DNA of 64,000 bases from assembly GCA_039707655.1 (NCBI GenBank), contig CM077664.1, positions 27,702,781 through 27,766,780 of the forward strand. The letters are read 5' to 3'. The stretch is from Elymus sibiricus. Taxonomy: Eukaryota; Streptophyta; Magnoliopsida; Poales; Poaceae. Position 1 is the stretch's first letter. The number at the start of each line of letters is the position of its first letter. Below, in pieces: positions 43,143 to 56,600 of the stretch. The translations under genes were made by a program, and so were the position numbers. The notes beneath the pieces were generated by a model. The model saw only the letters and a program-made list of their open reading frames with translations, did not search any database and had not been told where the DNA came from.

Positions 43143-46100
43143 TGTAACAGCCCAAGACCGATGCTCCAGATGCCTTCCGTTATATTTTGTTATCACCGCG
43201 TTATTTATTTGTTTGTTGCATTCATCATCGCATCATTCGCATTGCATCGGTAGTCCGCTGCCCTCGTTTTCTAAAACTTGCATCCGTTCGTAGTTGCCGC
43301 ATCTCTTTTTGTCTCCGTTGACCTTTCTCAGACCAACCGGGTTTTCGTTTCCCGCTAGCCTAGCCGCCTAACCTCTCTGCACAGCCACAGACCCACTTGC
43401 AACCTAGTCCAAAACTTCCCCAAACCCGAACCGCCCGGTCATGACCGATGGGTCCGGATCAACCCAGAAATACCCCAAACATCTTCGGTTTCTTCATTGG
43501 ACTCCCCTAGCCTATTTTCTCGACCGTATGATCAAATCGAAGGGTCCAAAATCTGTCCCAATAGCCACCCCTACCTATTTAATCAGTGCAACCCTAGCAC
43601 TAGCCTGTCCAATCCATCCATTCCTCCTCGCCGCCGCCACCCACACCTGATCTCCTCCTCGAAGTCTGCAGCGAGCCAACCTCCTTCCTCCACCTCCTAC
43701 CTCGGGATCCAGCCTGAGCCAACCCACGTCCGAGCCAGCCACCACCTGATCCCCTCACTCACCAAGCTCCTACAGCCTCCTCCTGCCTCGCTCGATCTCC
43801 AGGGAGAGGAGCTTCCCTGCACCAGCACGAGCGCCACCAGGAGCACGCCGTGCCCCATCTCTCCTCGCCCCAGCTCTCGATCGGGGGAAAGGAGCCCCGA
43901 TCCAACTCCTCCGCCCTGCCGTGCGTCGTGGCCGACCACCACCGGTGCCCCTTCACCTCTCTCCCTGCATCTCCTCTCTCCCGTTGAGCTCCTCTTTCCT
44001 TCCCTTCTCCTCTCCTCCCTCCTCTAGTCTCTCTCCCTTTCTCGTTCGTTTTTCTTCTCTGTCAGGAAACGAACGGAGCTCGCCCGTTGCTCCCATGGCG
44101 CCATCGGAGTCACCAGGCCGCTGTCGTTCCTCGCCAAGTCCCACGCCGCCATGAACGGGAGCCACCTCGTGCCGCTGTTCGCCTACCCACGCCCGATCCG
44201 CGCCGGATCCACCTCGCCTACCCTGGCGCCAGTGCAAACTTCCAGCGCCGCCGCCTTGTTCGTCCTCTGCCTCGTTAAGGCTTGCGAGGGAGATGCCCGT
44301 TCCGGTCTCCGTTGACCGCGAGCGTCGGCTGGGTCACAGCCGCACCAGCCTAGTGCCCACCTCGGCCTCCCCGACCAGCCTGCCCCAGCTCGCCCGCTTG
44401 GCCGACCTGCCTCCGCTGCCCCGTGGGCCTAGACCCACCTTGCATCCTCCCCGAGCCGGCCTCTGGGCCCAAAGTGAGCGCCGCCACCTATCCCTCACCA
44501 GAGCGCGTGTTTGCTATCCGATGCTCAGTGGAACCGGCCTTGTTCATGCACAGTTTCGGCCCGAAATGTATTTTTTTCCTGTGGACGAATTTATGTAATT
44601 ATCCAGGGAATTTCTGTTTTATAGAAAAGTCCCTCTAGATCATGCATATAATAACTTCACAACCGTGCATCGGAATTAAACAAACTTTATATGTAAAATG
44701 TTTAAAATTTCTGTTTGCATAGATTTGCATAAATGACTTGCTAAAACGGTTTATTTCATAACTAAATAACCGTTGCTCCGAATTAAATGATTTATATATG
44801 TAAATCTCTTAGAAAAATGTGTAGAATAACATGGTGGCTTTACTTTTCCTGTTTAACAACATTAAAATTATTTTTTAGGCAGAACAGTACCAAATTCAAA
44901 AATTACATATGGGGATTGTCCGGAATTGTTATGTGTTGTTTCCGGCCTCATTTGAACTTGCCTAGATACGTAGTTTACTTATGCTTCACCTCTTGCCATG
45001 TTAACCAACATTTAATATTGATGAGTAGCTAAACGGGATTGAACGTAATAATTGGATGTGGAGTTTTGTCAATATGCAACTCGGTGCATATTGAGCTTCA
45101 CTTAATGTGTAGTATTGTTTGTTGCACTCTTGCCATGCCATGCCTCATTAAACTTGACATGCATCATACTTGGTTGTGCATCATGCCATGATTATGCTTG
45201 TTTTGTTTACCGTGTTGTTTGCTTCTTGCCGGTTGCGCTTCTTCTCGCTAGAGTTCCGATAACGTTTCGGAGTTGTGAGGATTCGTTCGACTACGCTTGT
45301 TCGTCTACTTCATTGATTCGATCTTCTTCCAAGAGGGATTCCAGGAAAGATGATCATTACCTTGGATATCACTACTATCTTTGCTTGCTAGTTGTCTCGA
45401 TGCTATCGCTATGTCTCGCTACCTACCACTTGTTTGTCAGCCTCCCAAAATGCCATGATAAGCCTCTAACCTCCACTATCCTCGCAAACCGTTGTTTGGC
45501 TATGTTACTGCTTTGCTCAGCCCCTCTTATAGCATTGCTAGTTGCAGGTGCAGGTTGTTCCATGTTGGGACATGGATATCATGGGATATCACACTATCTT
45601 GATTATTTAATTAATGCATCTATATACTTGGTAAAGGGTGGAAGGCTAGGCCTTTTGCTTGGTGTTTTGTTCCACTCTTGCCGCCCTAGTTTCCGTAATA
45701 CCGGTGTTATGTTCCTTAATGAGCGCTCCTAAAACATTTGGGGTTTTATGGGGACCCCCTTGATAATTCGTCTTTGAATAAAACTCTTCCAGCAAGGCCC
45801 AACATTGGTTTTAAAATTTGCCAACATAATAATACTGATAAATAATTAATTAGCATAGGGGGTCGCGTCCCCGCGGATTCTTAATTCCACATAATTCAGG
45901 GGGGCCAGTGCTGATGGTGCTGGTCCAAATAGGGCGATGTCCGGCGCCCCCTAGGAAACCGGGGTGTCAGCTAACCCGACGTCAGGCCCATCCGGTGTGC
46001 CCTGAGAACGAGATACGTGCGGCTCCTATCGGGATTGTCGGCGTGCCGGGAGGTCTTGCTGGATTTTTTTACCTTAGTCGAATGTGTTGTGCACCGGGAT

Positions 46101-46868
46101 TCTGAGGATACTTCAGGCTATCCCGATGTTGAGGTCTTTCAACACAGCTTGTGGTAATTTATGATGGACGAGTTGGAGCACCCCTACAGGGTTAAATCTT
46201 TCGGAAAGCCGTGCCCGTGGTTATGTGGCGACTTGGAAATTTATAACCTCCGGCTGTAGAGAACTTGATACTAAATTCAATTAAAATACACCAACCGTGT
46301 GCGTAACCGTGATCATCTCGTTTCGAGGGAGTTTCGGAAGAGAACACGGTGGGGTTATGTTTGACTCGTAAGTAGGTGTTCAGGATCACTTCTTGATCAT
46401 ACTAGTTTGCGCCCGATTATGCATAGTTTACTTTTCTTACTCTTGTACTCGTAAGTTAGCCAGATACAAATGCTTAGTGCTTGCTGCAACCTCACCACTT
46501 AGCCATTCCTCACCCATTAAGCTTTGTTAGTTTTGATACCCTTGGTAATGAGATTGCTGAGTCCCCGTGGCTCACAGATTACCACAACAACAGGTGCAGG
46601 TACAGGTAAAGCGATGTTCGTACGTGAGAGCGATGCTTGTTCTATTTGGAGTTCTTCTTCTGCTTCTTCTTCTTCGTCGATCATAGGATGGGTTCCCGGT
46701 TGGTAGCCTGGGATTACCAGGGTGGACGTCATTCTTCTTTCGTTTGTTTTCCTCCGTAGCTGGATCCTGCTCTTCTATATGATGATTGCTATGTATTGAT
46801 GTATTGAGATATTCATGCTATAGCTTGTGGCGAGTGTAAGCCTTTATCTGGTATTCTCATCTATTCAG
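43143..46868 (+). repeat. 3' LTR of Gypsy element 1, interrupted
   Basis: It matches the 5' LTR up to CTATTCAG. The last ~112 bases expected (compare 39373-39484) are displaced beyond the inserted Copia element. It keeps ~150 bp (about 45753-45895) that the 5' LTR has lost. Confidence 0.88.
46864..46868. repeat. Expected TSD TTCAG of the Angela-type element (left copy only)
   Basis: The uninterrupted site is visible in the 5' LTR at 39368-39372. The right copy lies beyond 64000. Confidence 0.6.
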
Positions 46869-48458
46869 TGATGGGGAATGTTGCATGGAAAACAAAAAAA
46901 GTCCTACGAAACACCCAAAGATCTATCTATGGAGATGCTAACAACGAGAGAGGGGAGTGAGTCTATGTACCCTTGTAGACCGAAAAGCGTTAGCGTCGTA
47001 ACGCGGTTGATGTAGTCGTACTCTTCACGATCCAATCGCGATCCAATCCGATCTAGCGCCGAATGGACGGCACTTCCGAGATTAGCACACGTTCGGTTCA
47101 GTGGCATCCTCTCCTTCTTGATCCAGCAAGAGATGGAGAGGAGGTAGATGAGATCTGAACCAACACAACGGCGTGGTGGTGGTGGTGGCAGCGAAACTCC
47201 GGCAGGGCTTCGCCAAGCGCTGACGGAACATGGAGGAGGAGTAACGGGAGGGAGGGAGGCACCAGGGTTTTGTCTGTCCAGCCCCTGCACCCCTCCCCAC
47301 TTTATATAGTTGTGTGGGGAGGGCCGGCCAGCCCTGGCCCCTCCTCCAAGTAGAGGGGGCAGTGGCCAGGAGGTGGAGTGCCCACCAAGAAAGGTGGGAC
47401 TCCCTCCTCCCTAGGGTTTCCCCTTTGCCCTAGGCGCATGGGCCTTCTAGGGGCTGGTGCGCCTGGCCCAATAAGGCCAGGGCGCCCCCCTACAGCCCAT
47501 GCACGCCCTTGGGGCTGGTGGAACCCACTTGTGGACTTCCGGACCCCTCCGGAATCCTCCGGAACCTTCTGGAAGCTTCCCGGTACACTGCCGGAAAAAA
47601 CCGAACTTTTTCCGGAACCCCGATAACAACTTTCCATATATAAATCTTTACATCCGGACCATTCCGGAGCTACTCATGATATCCCGGATCACATCCGGGA
47701 CTCCGAACAACCTTCGGACTTTCCACTATTAATATCTCAATACTACCCTAGCGCTACTGAACGGTAAGCGTGCGACCCTACGGGTTCGGGAACTATGTAG
47801 ACATGACCGAGACACCTCTCCGGTCAATAACCAATAGCGGGACCTGGATGCCCATATTGGTTCCTACATATTCCACGAAGATCTTTATCGGTTGAACCAT
47901 GATGTCAAGGATTCAGTTAATCCCGTATGCAATTCCCTTTGTCCGGCGATATGTTACTTGCCCAAGATTTGATCGTCGGTATCTCCATACCTAGTTCAAT
48001 CTCGTTACTGGCAAGTCTCTTTACTCGTTTCCGTAATACAAGATCCCATGACTAAACTCATTAGTCACATGCTTGCAAGCTTCTTGTGATGTTGTATTAC
48101 CGAGAGGGCCCAGAGATATCTCTCCGTCACACGGAGTGACAAATCCTAGTCTCGATCCATGCAACCCAACAGAGACCTTCGGAGATACCTGTAGAGCACC
48201 TTTATGATCACCCAGTTACGAAGTGACGTTTGATAGCACACAAGGCATTCCTCCGGTATCCGGGAGTGGCATGATCTCATGGTCTAAGGAACTGATACTT
48301 GACATGACGAAAGCTATAGCAAATAACTAAACATTCTGATGCTAAGCTTACGATTGGGTCTATCCATCACATCATTCTCCTAATGATGTGATCCTGTTAT
48401 CAAATGACAACTTATGTCTATGGTTAGGAAACCTTAACCATCTTTGATCAACGAGCTA

Positions 48459-48463
48459 GTCTA
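48459..48463. repeat. TSD GTCTA of solo LTR 2 (left)
   Basis: Matches GTCTA at 50557-50561. Confidence 0.9.
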
Positions 48464-50556
48464 TGTAGGAGATATGCCCTAGAGGCAATAATAAATGTTA
48501 TTATTTATCTCCGTGCTCATAATTATGTTTATATTCCGTGCTATAACTGCTATGGTTCTCGAGTCTACAATAAGCACGAGGCTCGGAGGGAAACTCATAT
48601 GCACGTGTGGAATAATAAACAATAAAATGTATTCCTGGTCTGGCCTCTAAGATTAGCTCAAGTGTTGCATGATGGTTCTGTTTTCCTGATCATGGGCATG
48701 ACTATGCCAGCAACTTTGAGGACACGATGTTAGAAGAACACTTGTGTTGAATCGACCCGATTGATGTTATGCTATGAGATACATTCATCACAAGTTAATG
48801 GTTAATAACACAGAGAAAGTTAACGTTTGCATAATTCCTTAGACCATGAGAGTGTCGAGTTCCTTCATGCTTGATTCATGAACTTTGGGGTTTGTTAAAC
48901 GTCATCCGTAACTGGGTGGCTATTACGGCGGCTTACGAGTTCATGGGAAAGTATGACAAGGGACTTGATAGCTCAAGATTGGGATTTGCTCCTCTGGCGA
49001 TGAAGAGATATTCTTTGGGCCCTCTCGGTGTTACGGTATCCACCATCGTCTGGCCAGACACATGGTGATTTGATCACAGGGATGTCGGAACACGAAAACG
49101 AGAAAAGGGAACAAAACCGGCAACGAGGTAACTGGCATAGTGGACAAGTTGTTGATCCACAGGGATGCCGATAATTCTCACCTCGGGTTTTATAACATAT
49201 CACGAAGCAACAGGAATAGCACACGGCAACTGGAGGTTCACTCGGATATTTATTCGTGTGGGTATAGGGGTCAATATGGGTGTCCACGGCTCCGATGTTG
49301 ATCATTGATCGGAAAGTGTTCCGGTCATGTCTATACTTCACCGAACCTATAGGGTCACACGCTTAAGGGTCATCTATCTGCTGAATACTAGATAGGGAGT
49401 CTGAGAGAAAGTCACCGGAAAAGTTTCGGAGACAACGAAAGAGTTCCGGAGAGAGAACATCGGAATAGTTTCGGTAAAACTGAAAAGTTGTTTCAGGGTA
49501 TACCATTAAGTCAAAATGGTTTCGGCACATGCCTGGAAATTCTTAGAGGGTGCCAGAATTGTTCTGGGAACTTCTGGGATTTTTCCGGAGAAAAAACCCG
49601 GAAATGTTCCGGAGCTGCCGGAACCGCTTTGGTTGCTTTTCGCAGATGAAAATCACTAATCCGGAATTGTTTCGAAACGCGTCCAAAATTATTTTAGTGG
49701 GTACTGGAAATGTTCTAAGACCTATAGAAATATTTTCGGATTTAACGGTCACGGAAAAATGTTTCCGTGAATAGTGAAAATCACTTTATGGTTACTTTTT
49801 TGGAAAGCCACCTTTTTGGGCTTTGCTCCAAAATATCTTGGGGATGACATGGATGGATGAGGGTCACCCTACCCCTTGGGTTTTCCTATAAATAGAGGTG
49901 GAGATGCACTCTCCACACTCACTCTCTCTCACATACAAATGCCATGCATGATCTGGCCTTCTCTCTCCCTCCTCACATGCCGAAAGGCTGTCTGGGTTCC
50001 GGTGGGAACTAGTTCTGGACGGCAAAGCCCTGCCAGATAGATGAGACTGTATGTGTGCAACCCCATAGAGAGGTCGTAGGTTCAATCTTTTTGCCCGAGG
50101 GGCTGTTCGAGGGTCCTCCCGAAGGGCTGTCCGAGTTTCGAAGGTCCTCCCGAAGGGCTGTCCGAGTTACAGTGCTAGTTTCGAGGGTCCTCCCGAAGGG
50201 CTGTCCGAGTTATAGTCCGAGTTTCGAGGGTCCACCCGAAGGGCTGTCCGAGTTACAGTCCGAGTTTCAAGGGTCCTCCCGAAGGGCTGTCCGTGACATC
50301 GTCCGGGGGACTGTCCGACCGCCTCCTGGAGGGCTGTCTGGGGGTCTGTCCGAGGGGCAGACGAGGGAGTACATCCTCGTGGTTGGGAGGTTGTAAATCC
50401 TAGCTGCGGGGATCTGCACCGACGATCTACATCAACTCTACTTCCGCTGCGCTATGAGTCGGTAATGATCAGATCAAACCTTGTATGCATCTCCATAGTG
50501 ATCCTGGGCGTGCTCGCAGTATCGGAATTTTTTGTTTTTTGCTGCGTTCCCCTACA
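48464..50556 (+). mobile_element. Solo Copia-type LTR 2 with perfect TSD
   Basis: 2093 bp, TGTAGG...CCTACA, flanked by GTCTA; same family as solo LTR 1. It has lost ~120 bp present in solo LTR 1 (34450-34590) and has gained extra units of a minisatellite (50095-50350). TATAAATA at 49887-49894. Confidence 0.92.
50095..50350 (+). repeat. Minisatellite in solo LTR 2
   Basis: Repeated CCTCCCGAAGGGCTGTCCGA units separated by GTTTCGAGGG-type spacers, about six copies against about three in solo LTR 1 (34850-34970). Confidence 0.75.
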
Positions 50557-50561
50557 GTCTA
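50557..50561. repeat. TSD GTCTA of solo LTR 2 (right)
   Basis: Matches 48459-48463. Confidence 0.9.
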
Positions 50562-50718
50562 GTAGAGGCTTACTAGGGACACAGTGTTGTTTATGTATTC
50601 ACACATGTATTTAAGTTTCCGGTCAATACAATTCTAGCATGAATAATATACATTTATCATGAACGAGGAAATATGATAATAACCATTTTATTATTGCCTC
50701 TAGGGCATATTTCCAACA

Positions 50719-50731
50719 GTCTTCCACTTGC
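50719..50731 (-). promoter_or_regulatory. Polypurine tract of the Angela-type element
   Basis: The minus strand reads GCAAGTGGAAGAC directly before the LTR start. Confidence 0.7.
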
Positions 50732-50751
50732 ACTAGAGTCAATAATCTAGT

Positions 50752-53671
50752 TTACATCATAATGAATCTAACACCCATAGAGTTCTGGTGTTGATCATGT
50801 TTTGCTCGTGGAAGAGGTTTAGTCAACGGGTCTGCCACATTCAGATCCGTATGTACTTTGCAAATGTCTATGTCTCCATCCTTAATGTAATTACGAATGG
50901 AGTTGAAGCGGCGCTTGATGTGCTTGGTCTTCTTGTGAAACCTGGGCTCCTTGGCAATGGCAATGGCGCCAGTGTTATCACAATAGAGGGTAATAGGATC
51001 CGATGCACTAGGTACAACTCCTAGATCGGATATGAACTCCTTCATCCAGACTCCTTCTTGCGCTGCTTCCGAAGCAGCTATATATTCCGCTTCACATGTA
51101 GATCCCGCCACGACGCTCTACTTGGAACTGCACCAACTGACTGCCCCACCATTCAAAATGTATACGTATCCGGTCTGAGACTTTGAGTCATCCGGATCAG
51201 TGTCAAAGCTAGCATCGATGTAACCCTTTACGACGAGCTCTTCGTCACCTCCATAAACGAGAAACATTTCCTTAGTCCTCTTCAGGTACTTAAGGATATT
51301 TTTGACCGCTGTCCAGTGATCTACTCCTGGATCACTTTGGTACCTCCCTGCCATACTTATAGCAAGGCACACATCAGGTCTGGTACACAACATGGCATAC
51401 ATTATAGAGCCTATGGCTGAGGCATAGGGGACGACACACATCCTTTCTCTTTCTTCTGCCGTGGTCGGGCTTTGAGTCTTACTCAACTTCACACCTTGCA
51501 ACACAGGCAAGAACCCCTTCTTTGACTGGTCCATTTTGAACTTCTTCAAAATCTTGTCAAGATATGTGCTTTGTGAAAGTCCTATCAGACGTCTTGATCT
51601 ATCTCTATAGATCTTAATGCCCAATATGTAAGCAGCCTCACCCAGGTCTTTCATTGAAAAACTCTTGTTCAAATAACCTTTTATGCTTTCTAGAAATTCT
51701 ATATAATTTCCAATCAATAATATGTCATCCACATACAGTATTAGAAATGCTATAGAGCTCCCACTCACTTTCTTGTAAATACAAGCTTCTCCATAAGTTT
51801 GTATAAACCCAAATGCTTTGATCACCTCATCAAAGTGTATATTCCAACTCCGAGATGCTTGCACCAGTCCATAGATGGATCGCTCGAGCTTGCATACCTT
51901 GTCAGCACCCTTAGGATCGACAAAACCTTCCGGTTGCATCATATACAACTCGTCCTTAAGGAAACCATTAACGAATGATGTTTTGACGTCCATCTACCAG
52001 ATTTCATAATCGTAAAATGCGGCAATTGCTAAAATAATTCTAACAGACTTCAGCATCGCTACGGGTGAGAAAGTCTCATCGTATTCAACCCCTTGAACTT
52101 GTCGAAAACCCTTTGTGACAAGTCGAGCATTACAGACGGTGACATTACCATCAGCGTCTGTCTTCTTCTTAAAGATCCATTTGTTCTCAATGGCCTGCCG
52201 GTCATCGAGCAAGTCCACCAAAGTCCATACTTTGTTCTCATACATGGATCCTATCTCGGATTTCATGGCCTCAAGCCATTTGTCAGAATCCGGGCTCATC
52301 ATTTCTTCTTCATAGTTCGTAGGTTCACCGTTGTCTAACAACATGACTTCGAAGACAGGGTTACCATACCACTCTGGTGCGGTACGTGTCCTGGTCGACC
52401 TACGAAGTCCAGTAGTAGCTTGATCCGAAGTTTCATGATCATCATCATTAGCTTCCTCTCCTGTCGGTGTAGGCATCACGGGAACTTCTTTCTGTGATGT
52501 GCTATTCTCCAGTTCAAGAGAAGGTACGATTACCTCATCAAGCTCTACTTTCCTCCCACTCACTTCTTTCGAGAGAAACTCCTTCCCTAGAAAGGACCCA
52601 TTCTTGGCAACAAAGATCTTGCCCTCGGATCTGTGATAGAAGGTATATCCAATGGTCTCTTTAGGGTATCCTATGAAGATGCACTTTTTCGCTTTGGGTT
52701 TGAGCTTATCAGGCTGAAGCCTCTTGACATAAGCGTCGCATCCCAAAACTTTAAGAAATGACAACTTAGGTTTCTTGCCAAACCATAATTCATACGTTGT
52801 CGTCTCAACGGATTTAGACGGTGCCCTATTTAAAGTGAATGCGGTTGTCTCTAATGCATAACCCAAAACGATAGTGGCAAATCGGTAAGAGACATCATAG
52901 AATGCACCAAATCCAATAGAGTACGGTTACGACGTTCGGACACACCATTACGCTGTGGTGTTCCAGGTGGCATGAGTTGTGAAACAATTCCACATTGTCT
53001 TAAATATGTTCCAAACTCGTAACTCTAATATTCTCCTCCATGATCAGATCGTAAGAATTTTATCTTCTTGTTACGATGATTCTCTACTTCACTCTGAAAC
53101 TCCTTGAACTTTTCAAATGTTTCACACTTGTGTTTCATTAAGTAAATATACCCATATCTACTTAAGTCATCTGTGAAGGTTAGGAAATAATGATATCCAC
53201 CGCGTTCTTCAACACTCATTGGACCGCATACATCGGTATGTATTGTTTCCAACAAGTCACTTGCCCGCTCCATCGTACCGGAAAACGGGGTTTTAGTCAT
53301 CTTGCCCATGAGGCACGGTTCACATGTATCAAATGATTCAAAGTCAAGTGATTCCAAAAGTCCATCGGTATGGAGTTTCTTCATGCGCTTTACACCCATA
53401 TGACCTAAGCGGCAGTGCCACAAGTATGTGGTACTATCATCATTAACTTTGCATATTTGGGCATCTATATTATGAACATGTGTATCACTATGATCGAGAT
53501 TCAACAGAAATAAACCATTCACATTCGGTGCATGACCATAAAAGATATTATCCATATAAATAGAACAACCATTATTCTCCGACTTAAATGTATAACCGTC
53601 TCGCAATAAACACGATCCAGATATAATGTTCATGCTTAACGCAGACACCAAATAACAATTATTTAGGTTTA
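50752..53671 (-). pseudogene. Copia POL: integrase, reverse transcriptase, RNase H (degenerate)
   Basis: In order on the minus strand: integrase zinc finger (WHCRLGHMG...CEPCLMGK) and catalytic core (HTDVCGPM, SDHGGEY) at 53671-53028; the rest of integrase; RT with YVDDILLIGN near 51720; RNase H with STCEAEYIAASEAAQE and YCDNTGAIAIA at 51111-50752. Damage: in-frame TAG at 53025-53027, a one-base deletion near 52868, TAG at 51994-51996 and TAG at 51118-51120. The last two lie where Copia POL normally has glutamine, so CAG to TAG is likely. The product would copy RNA to DNA and integrate it; this copy is dead. The first ~5 codons of the longest open frame belong to the neighbouring Gypsy LTR. 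Confidence 0.9.
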
Positions 53672-56600
53672 TGTGACGCCCCCGACTTAATCGTGCACTA
53701 ATCATACATGCAAATGCACACGACCAAGCCTAAGGACTCACGGGAAGATATGACAACACAACTCTAAACACAAATAAAAGTCATACAAGCTTTATATTAC
53801 AAACCAGGGGCCTCGAGGGGGCTCGAATACATAAGCTCGAGATCATACAAGAGTCAGCGGAAGCATTAGCATTTGAGTACAGACATAAAAGAAAACAGAT
53901 AGGCCTTAAGAAGGCGGGGCAAAACAACGGCACTAGATCGAAGAGGCGCAGGCCTCCTGCCTGGGAGCCTCCAAGCTACTCCTGGTCGGCGGTCTCCACG
54001 TGGTAGTAGGCTCTGTCGTGGTAGTAGTAGTCGTCGACGGGGTCAGCTGCCTCCGGGGCTCCGTCCTCTGATCGCAGCAATCGGGTATGGGGAAAAGAGG
54101 GAGCAAAGCAACCTTGAGTACTCATCCAAAGTACTCGCAAGACTTACATCAGAACTATTCTATTTATGCATCGGTATCAAAAGAATGGCTGTATCTGTGG
54201 ACTAGACTGCAGAAATGCCAGAATAGAGGGGAAGGCCTAGCCTACTGAAGACTAGCAACTTGCAGCATCTTGCAGCATTAGAAGAGTGTAGATTAGTACA
54301 TAAATATAATAGTAGCAAGAAGTATAATAGCAACCAAGACCAGAGATCCTTCCTCGACTCCCTGCGAGAAAGCGATCCCGGAGCCAACATATTATTAGCA
54401 TCACAAGTATCCAGTTCTAGTTGTAGTAGATCGGGATACTCTCTGAGCATCCTTTACCGTGGACACGACTATTCGAATAGATATACTTCCCTGCAGGGGT
54501 GCACCAACTTACCCAACGCGCTCGATTAACTCTGGCCGGACACACTTACTCGGTCCATGCCTGGCCTCGGCTGATCGAGACGAAATAGTCCTACCTAGGC
54601 TCAACAGAGAGGTCAACACGCCAGTCTACATCCTAAGTGCGCAGGGGTTTTGGGCCCATCGCCCTTTGCACTCCTGCACGTTGCGTGGGTGGCCGGGAGC
54701 AGACCTAGCCCCCTGAATACAAGCGCAGGCTTTCTCAGCCAACCCAGCGCGCGCCGCTCAACTGCTGACGTCTGAAGAGCTTCAGCTGATACATACGATG
54801 CAGAGTGCCCATACTATTCCCACGTGGTGGATAGTGCGAAAAGGCCAGAGGCCAACTCAGATCACATATCCAAACCCATTAGTGTGTTGGGAGCTCGCGG
54901 TGACGATCAGTGCTCCTGTCGCCCCGTCTCGAGGACTTACGGCAAGGGCCAGCCCATCCACCCCTCTCCTGGGGCGGTCTGCCTTCCCGGCCGTGCCTCG
55001 TAATTATCTCGCGGGTACCCTCATGGTCAACCCGACTTCACATATCTCGCGGGTACCCCTCGGGGTCGACTCGCCGTCAATCAGGGACTATAGTAAAGTT
55101 ATGGTAACCGTGGGTCTATAACATCAATGGGAAATCCGAGGAATCACCCTCGTTGGATTCCCACTCGACATTATCATCAAGGTGAACCTGGAGGAATCAC
55201 CCTCGAAGGGTCCACACTTGAGGGGGTTGCATGACAGTGGCATCATCGGAGGTGGTGAAGGAGGAATCACCCTCGTTTTCCCACGACCGACTAGCTATAC
55301 TACAGAGATATCATCAGGAGTGATTTAGGAGGTATCACCCTCGGCACCCGATAGTAACTTTGCAGAGTCGTACAACTAAGGGGGTGGAGGTGCGGTGATG
55401 TGACGGTTTCAGCCCATCGATCACATAGATTGGGGCACCAGAAACAAAGCGGGGCAACAGGGACAAGGATGAGGGGCCACTTATGGATCTCTAGCCAACC
55501 TATACTACGCATATAGGATAGCAGGTAAGGTATCAACAGCAGTTTTCAAAAGCAGGCTATGCATCAGAAAAGGATCAATCAAATCAGTAGAAATTCTAAT
55601 GCAAGCATGAGGGAGAAGGAATAGGTGATATAGGAATGATCAAGGGGGTTTGCTTGCCTGGAAGCTCTACGGCAAAGGTCTGGACGTCGGGGGTGTAGTC
55701 GTACTCGGCAGCGTCAGCGTCGGTCTCGGCGGCTATCGGAGAGAAGAGGGGGAAGAAACAATAAATAAAAGCACACAAATGCAACATGGATGCATGGCAT
55801 GGCAATATGCAGAGCTAGTGGTGACCTATCGTAGTGTTACATGTTGCAGACGAAGCGGGAAAATATCTGAGATATTTACCCGGCTTTAGGCAGTTTTCGG
55901 TATACTGAACCGGAGGGAAAGGTTCCATGTTCAGATAGTTAGGAGTGATGGTCAAGCATTCTGACCACATATTCGAATTCGTCTCGTTTTTCTGATCAAC
56001 TTTCATGTAGAAAACTTTTCGATCCGAGCTACGGTTGAATTTCTACGAATTTTCAAAGATTTAAACAATTTTCTGAAATTTCTAGAATTATTTTAATTAT
56101 TAAATTCGCATTATCCAGAACAGTGTACTGATGACATCAGCATGACGTCAGTGGTCAACCCCAGCTGTTCCAGGTCAAACCTGACAGCTGGGTCCCACAT
56201 GTCATACACAGAGGGGTTAAACAGGGTTAAATTAAACTAACTGAGGTTAATTAGGGAGGTGGGGGGTCCACTGTCAGTGTTTAATTAGTCTAACAAAATT
56301 AGTTTTAATTATTAAAACGTTAATTAGTGTGCGGGCCCCATCTGTCAGTGGCACAGTGTGCCCAGTCAGCCGAGTTGACCAAGTCAACTCGGTCAACAAG
56401 GGCCCCTGGGCCCACTGTCAGTGTCCCACGGGGGTGCCAGCGTGGCTGCCAGCTCGGCGGCAGCCGGCGGCAAGTCACCGGCGATGCCAAACACGGCGGT
56501 GGCACACGGGCGCGCGTCGGATCTCGCCGTCCGGCGGCCATTTGGCGCGCGGGAGGCACCGTTCGAACGAGCGCTCAGCGCTGCGTCGAACGGTGGCCGT

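Larger units (their letters stand above)
35558..46868 (+). mobile_element. Gypsy-type LTR retrotransposon 1, non-autonomous, long LTRs
   Basis: 5' LTR 35558-39484, primer-binding site at 39488, internal region of ~3.66 kb, polypurine tract at 43131-43142 and 3' LTR from 43143, interrupted at 46868 by an Angela-type element. Ends TGTAACAGCCC...GTTACA fit wheat Gypsy LTRs. The internal region has no GAG or POL ORF. The expected TSD is TCTTC (35553-35557), but the other copy lies beyond the window. The element sits in the LRR of NLR B. Confidence 0.85.
46869..50718 (-). repeat. 3' LTR of the Angela-type element
   Basis: About 1.75 kb once the nested solo LTR (48464-50556 plus one TSD copy) is removed, a normal Angela LTR length. 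The last bases on the minus strand are CCCCATCA rather than the usual CCAACA. TATATAAA on the minus strand (47308-47301) is the likely TATA box. Confidence 0.88.
46869..53671 (-). mobile_element. Angela/WIS/BARE-type Copia retrotransposon, 3' part
   Basis: A 3' LTR (46869-50718) containing a nested solo LTR, followed at higher coordinates by POL read on the minus strand. The LTR start TGTTGGAAATATGCCC at 50718 is characteristic of the Angela/WIS/BARE group. The 5' half (GAG, protease, 5' LTR) is cut off by the Gypsy element starting at 53672 and would lie beyond the window. Confidence 0.9.
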
